A stretch of DNA of 64,000 nt from Mortierella alpina (Eukaryota > Mortierellomycota > Mortierellomycetes > Mortierellales > Mortierellaceae). Positions 63,746 to 64,000 of this stretch are shown here, piece by piece; position 1 is the first letter of the stretch, and each line of letters starts with the position of its first letter. The notes under the pieces are model-generated. The model did no database searches and was not told the DNA's origin. It worked only from the letters and a program-made list of their open reading frames with translations. The translations under genes were made by a program, and so were the position numbers. Location: NCBI GenBank assembly GCA_029449245.1, contig JANATF010000009.1, positions 1,612,001 to 1,676,000 of the forward strand, written 5' to 3'.

Positions 63746-64000
63746 GTCTACATTTGACAGGAGTTGAGCGTGATCATACGTCGCCGTCGATCGCGCCCTG
63801 AGATTAATGAACCGCGATGTGAGGGATGACTCTCAAGCACGCACCACTGCCAATGCAACTTTGATCAAGTATGAAGCGCTGTCGGGTAGCATTGCTCAGC
63901 TCCAGTTGCTGTCATTGTAGGCCATTAGTAAAATTAGTAAATACTGTAGCGTTTATCTCGCGGCACCTGGCGATTCAGTCGTTGTATATACAAAACATGT
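63746..64000. repeat. Start of a fourth array unit, cut by window end
   Basis: GTCTACATTTGACAGGAGTT recurs at 63746 and the sequence follows units 2 and 3 to the last base (TTGTATATACAAAACATGT). The array very likely continues beyond the window. Confidence 0.8.

Overview
The window is from a filamentous fungus, most likely Mucoromycota and probably Mortierellaceae. That is an inference from the gene content: a NIPA-type transporter with a long Ser-rich tail, Sel1-repeat, F-box and LRR remnants, retroelement gag fragments and short GT-AG introns. Genes carry canonical introns (GTAAGT/GTATGT to TAG/CAG), TATA boxes and AATAAA signals. No rRNA, tRNA, CRISPR or prokaryotic feature was seen. All splice models were built by eye from sequence, and the reading frames close across the junctions. 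No similarity search was run.

Layout. 1-26.5 kb is a mostly ordinary gene-dense segment: the 3'-truncated (by window edge) low-complexity protein (-), a six-exon secreted M13 metallopeptidase (+), an O-fucosyltransferase-like Golgi protein (-), a decayed Sel1-repeat gene, a 286-bp foldback/MITE-like element, a small Cys-rich secreted peptide, a DUF202 membrane protein, two tandem EF-hand genes whose first coding exon is only the ATG, a large F-box protein, a 35-cysteine metallothionein, a METTL13/EEF1AKMT4-type methyltransferase divergent from aprataxin, and a large secreted protein of unknown family. 26.5-30.3 kb is gene-poor. 30.3-38.9 kb holds a KRE6/SKN1-like protein that stops exactly where its GH16 catalytic domain should begin, next to a decayed DDE-type transposase, then a NIPA-like transporter. 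39-48.9 kb is repeat-rich: a dispersed 300-bp repeat pair, an ~80-bp minisatellite, a frameshifted secreted protein, another Cys-rich secreted peptide and an LRR-like protein.

48.9-64 kb is the accessory part and the most unusual. First comes a secreted protein of about 886 residues with a cysteine at nearly every seventh residue (about 84 in the last 743 residues). Next is a nuclease-like gene broken by a frame change and framed by an inverted repeat. The window ends in a tandem array of about 2.4-2.7 kb units (three complete, a fourth entering at the edge). Each complete unit encodes an N-terminal F-box joined in frame, through a phase-1 intron, to a Rab11-like GTPase, with a gag-like fragment on the opposite strand. 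In all three GTPases the catalytic Gln is replaced (Lys, Asn, Asn), and the prenylation tail is out of frame behind a shared stop. The three copies keep identical intron positions and intact frames, which suggests functional F-box/Rab chimeras. I regard this array and the Cys-heptad protein as the best candidates for undescribed biology.
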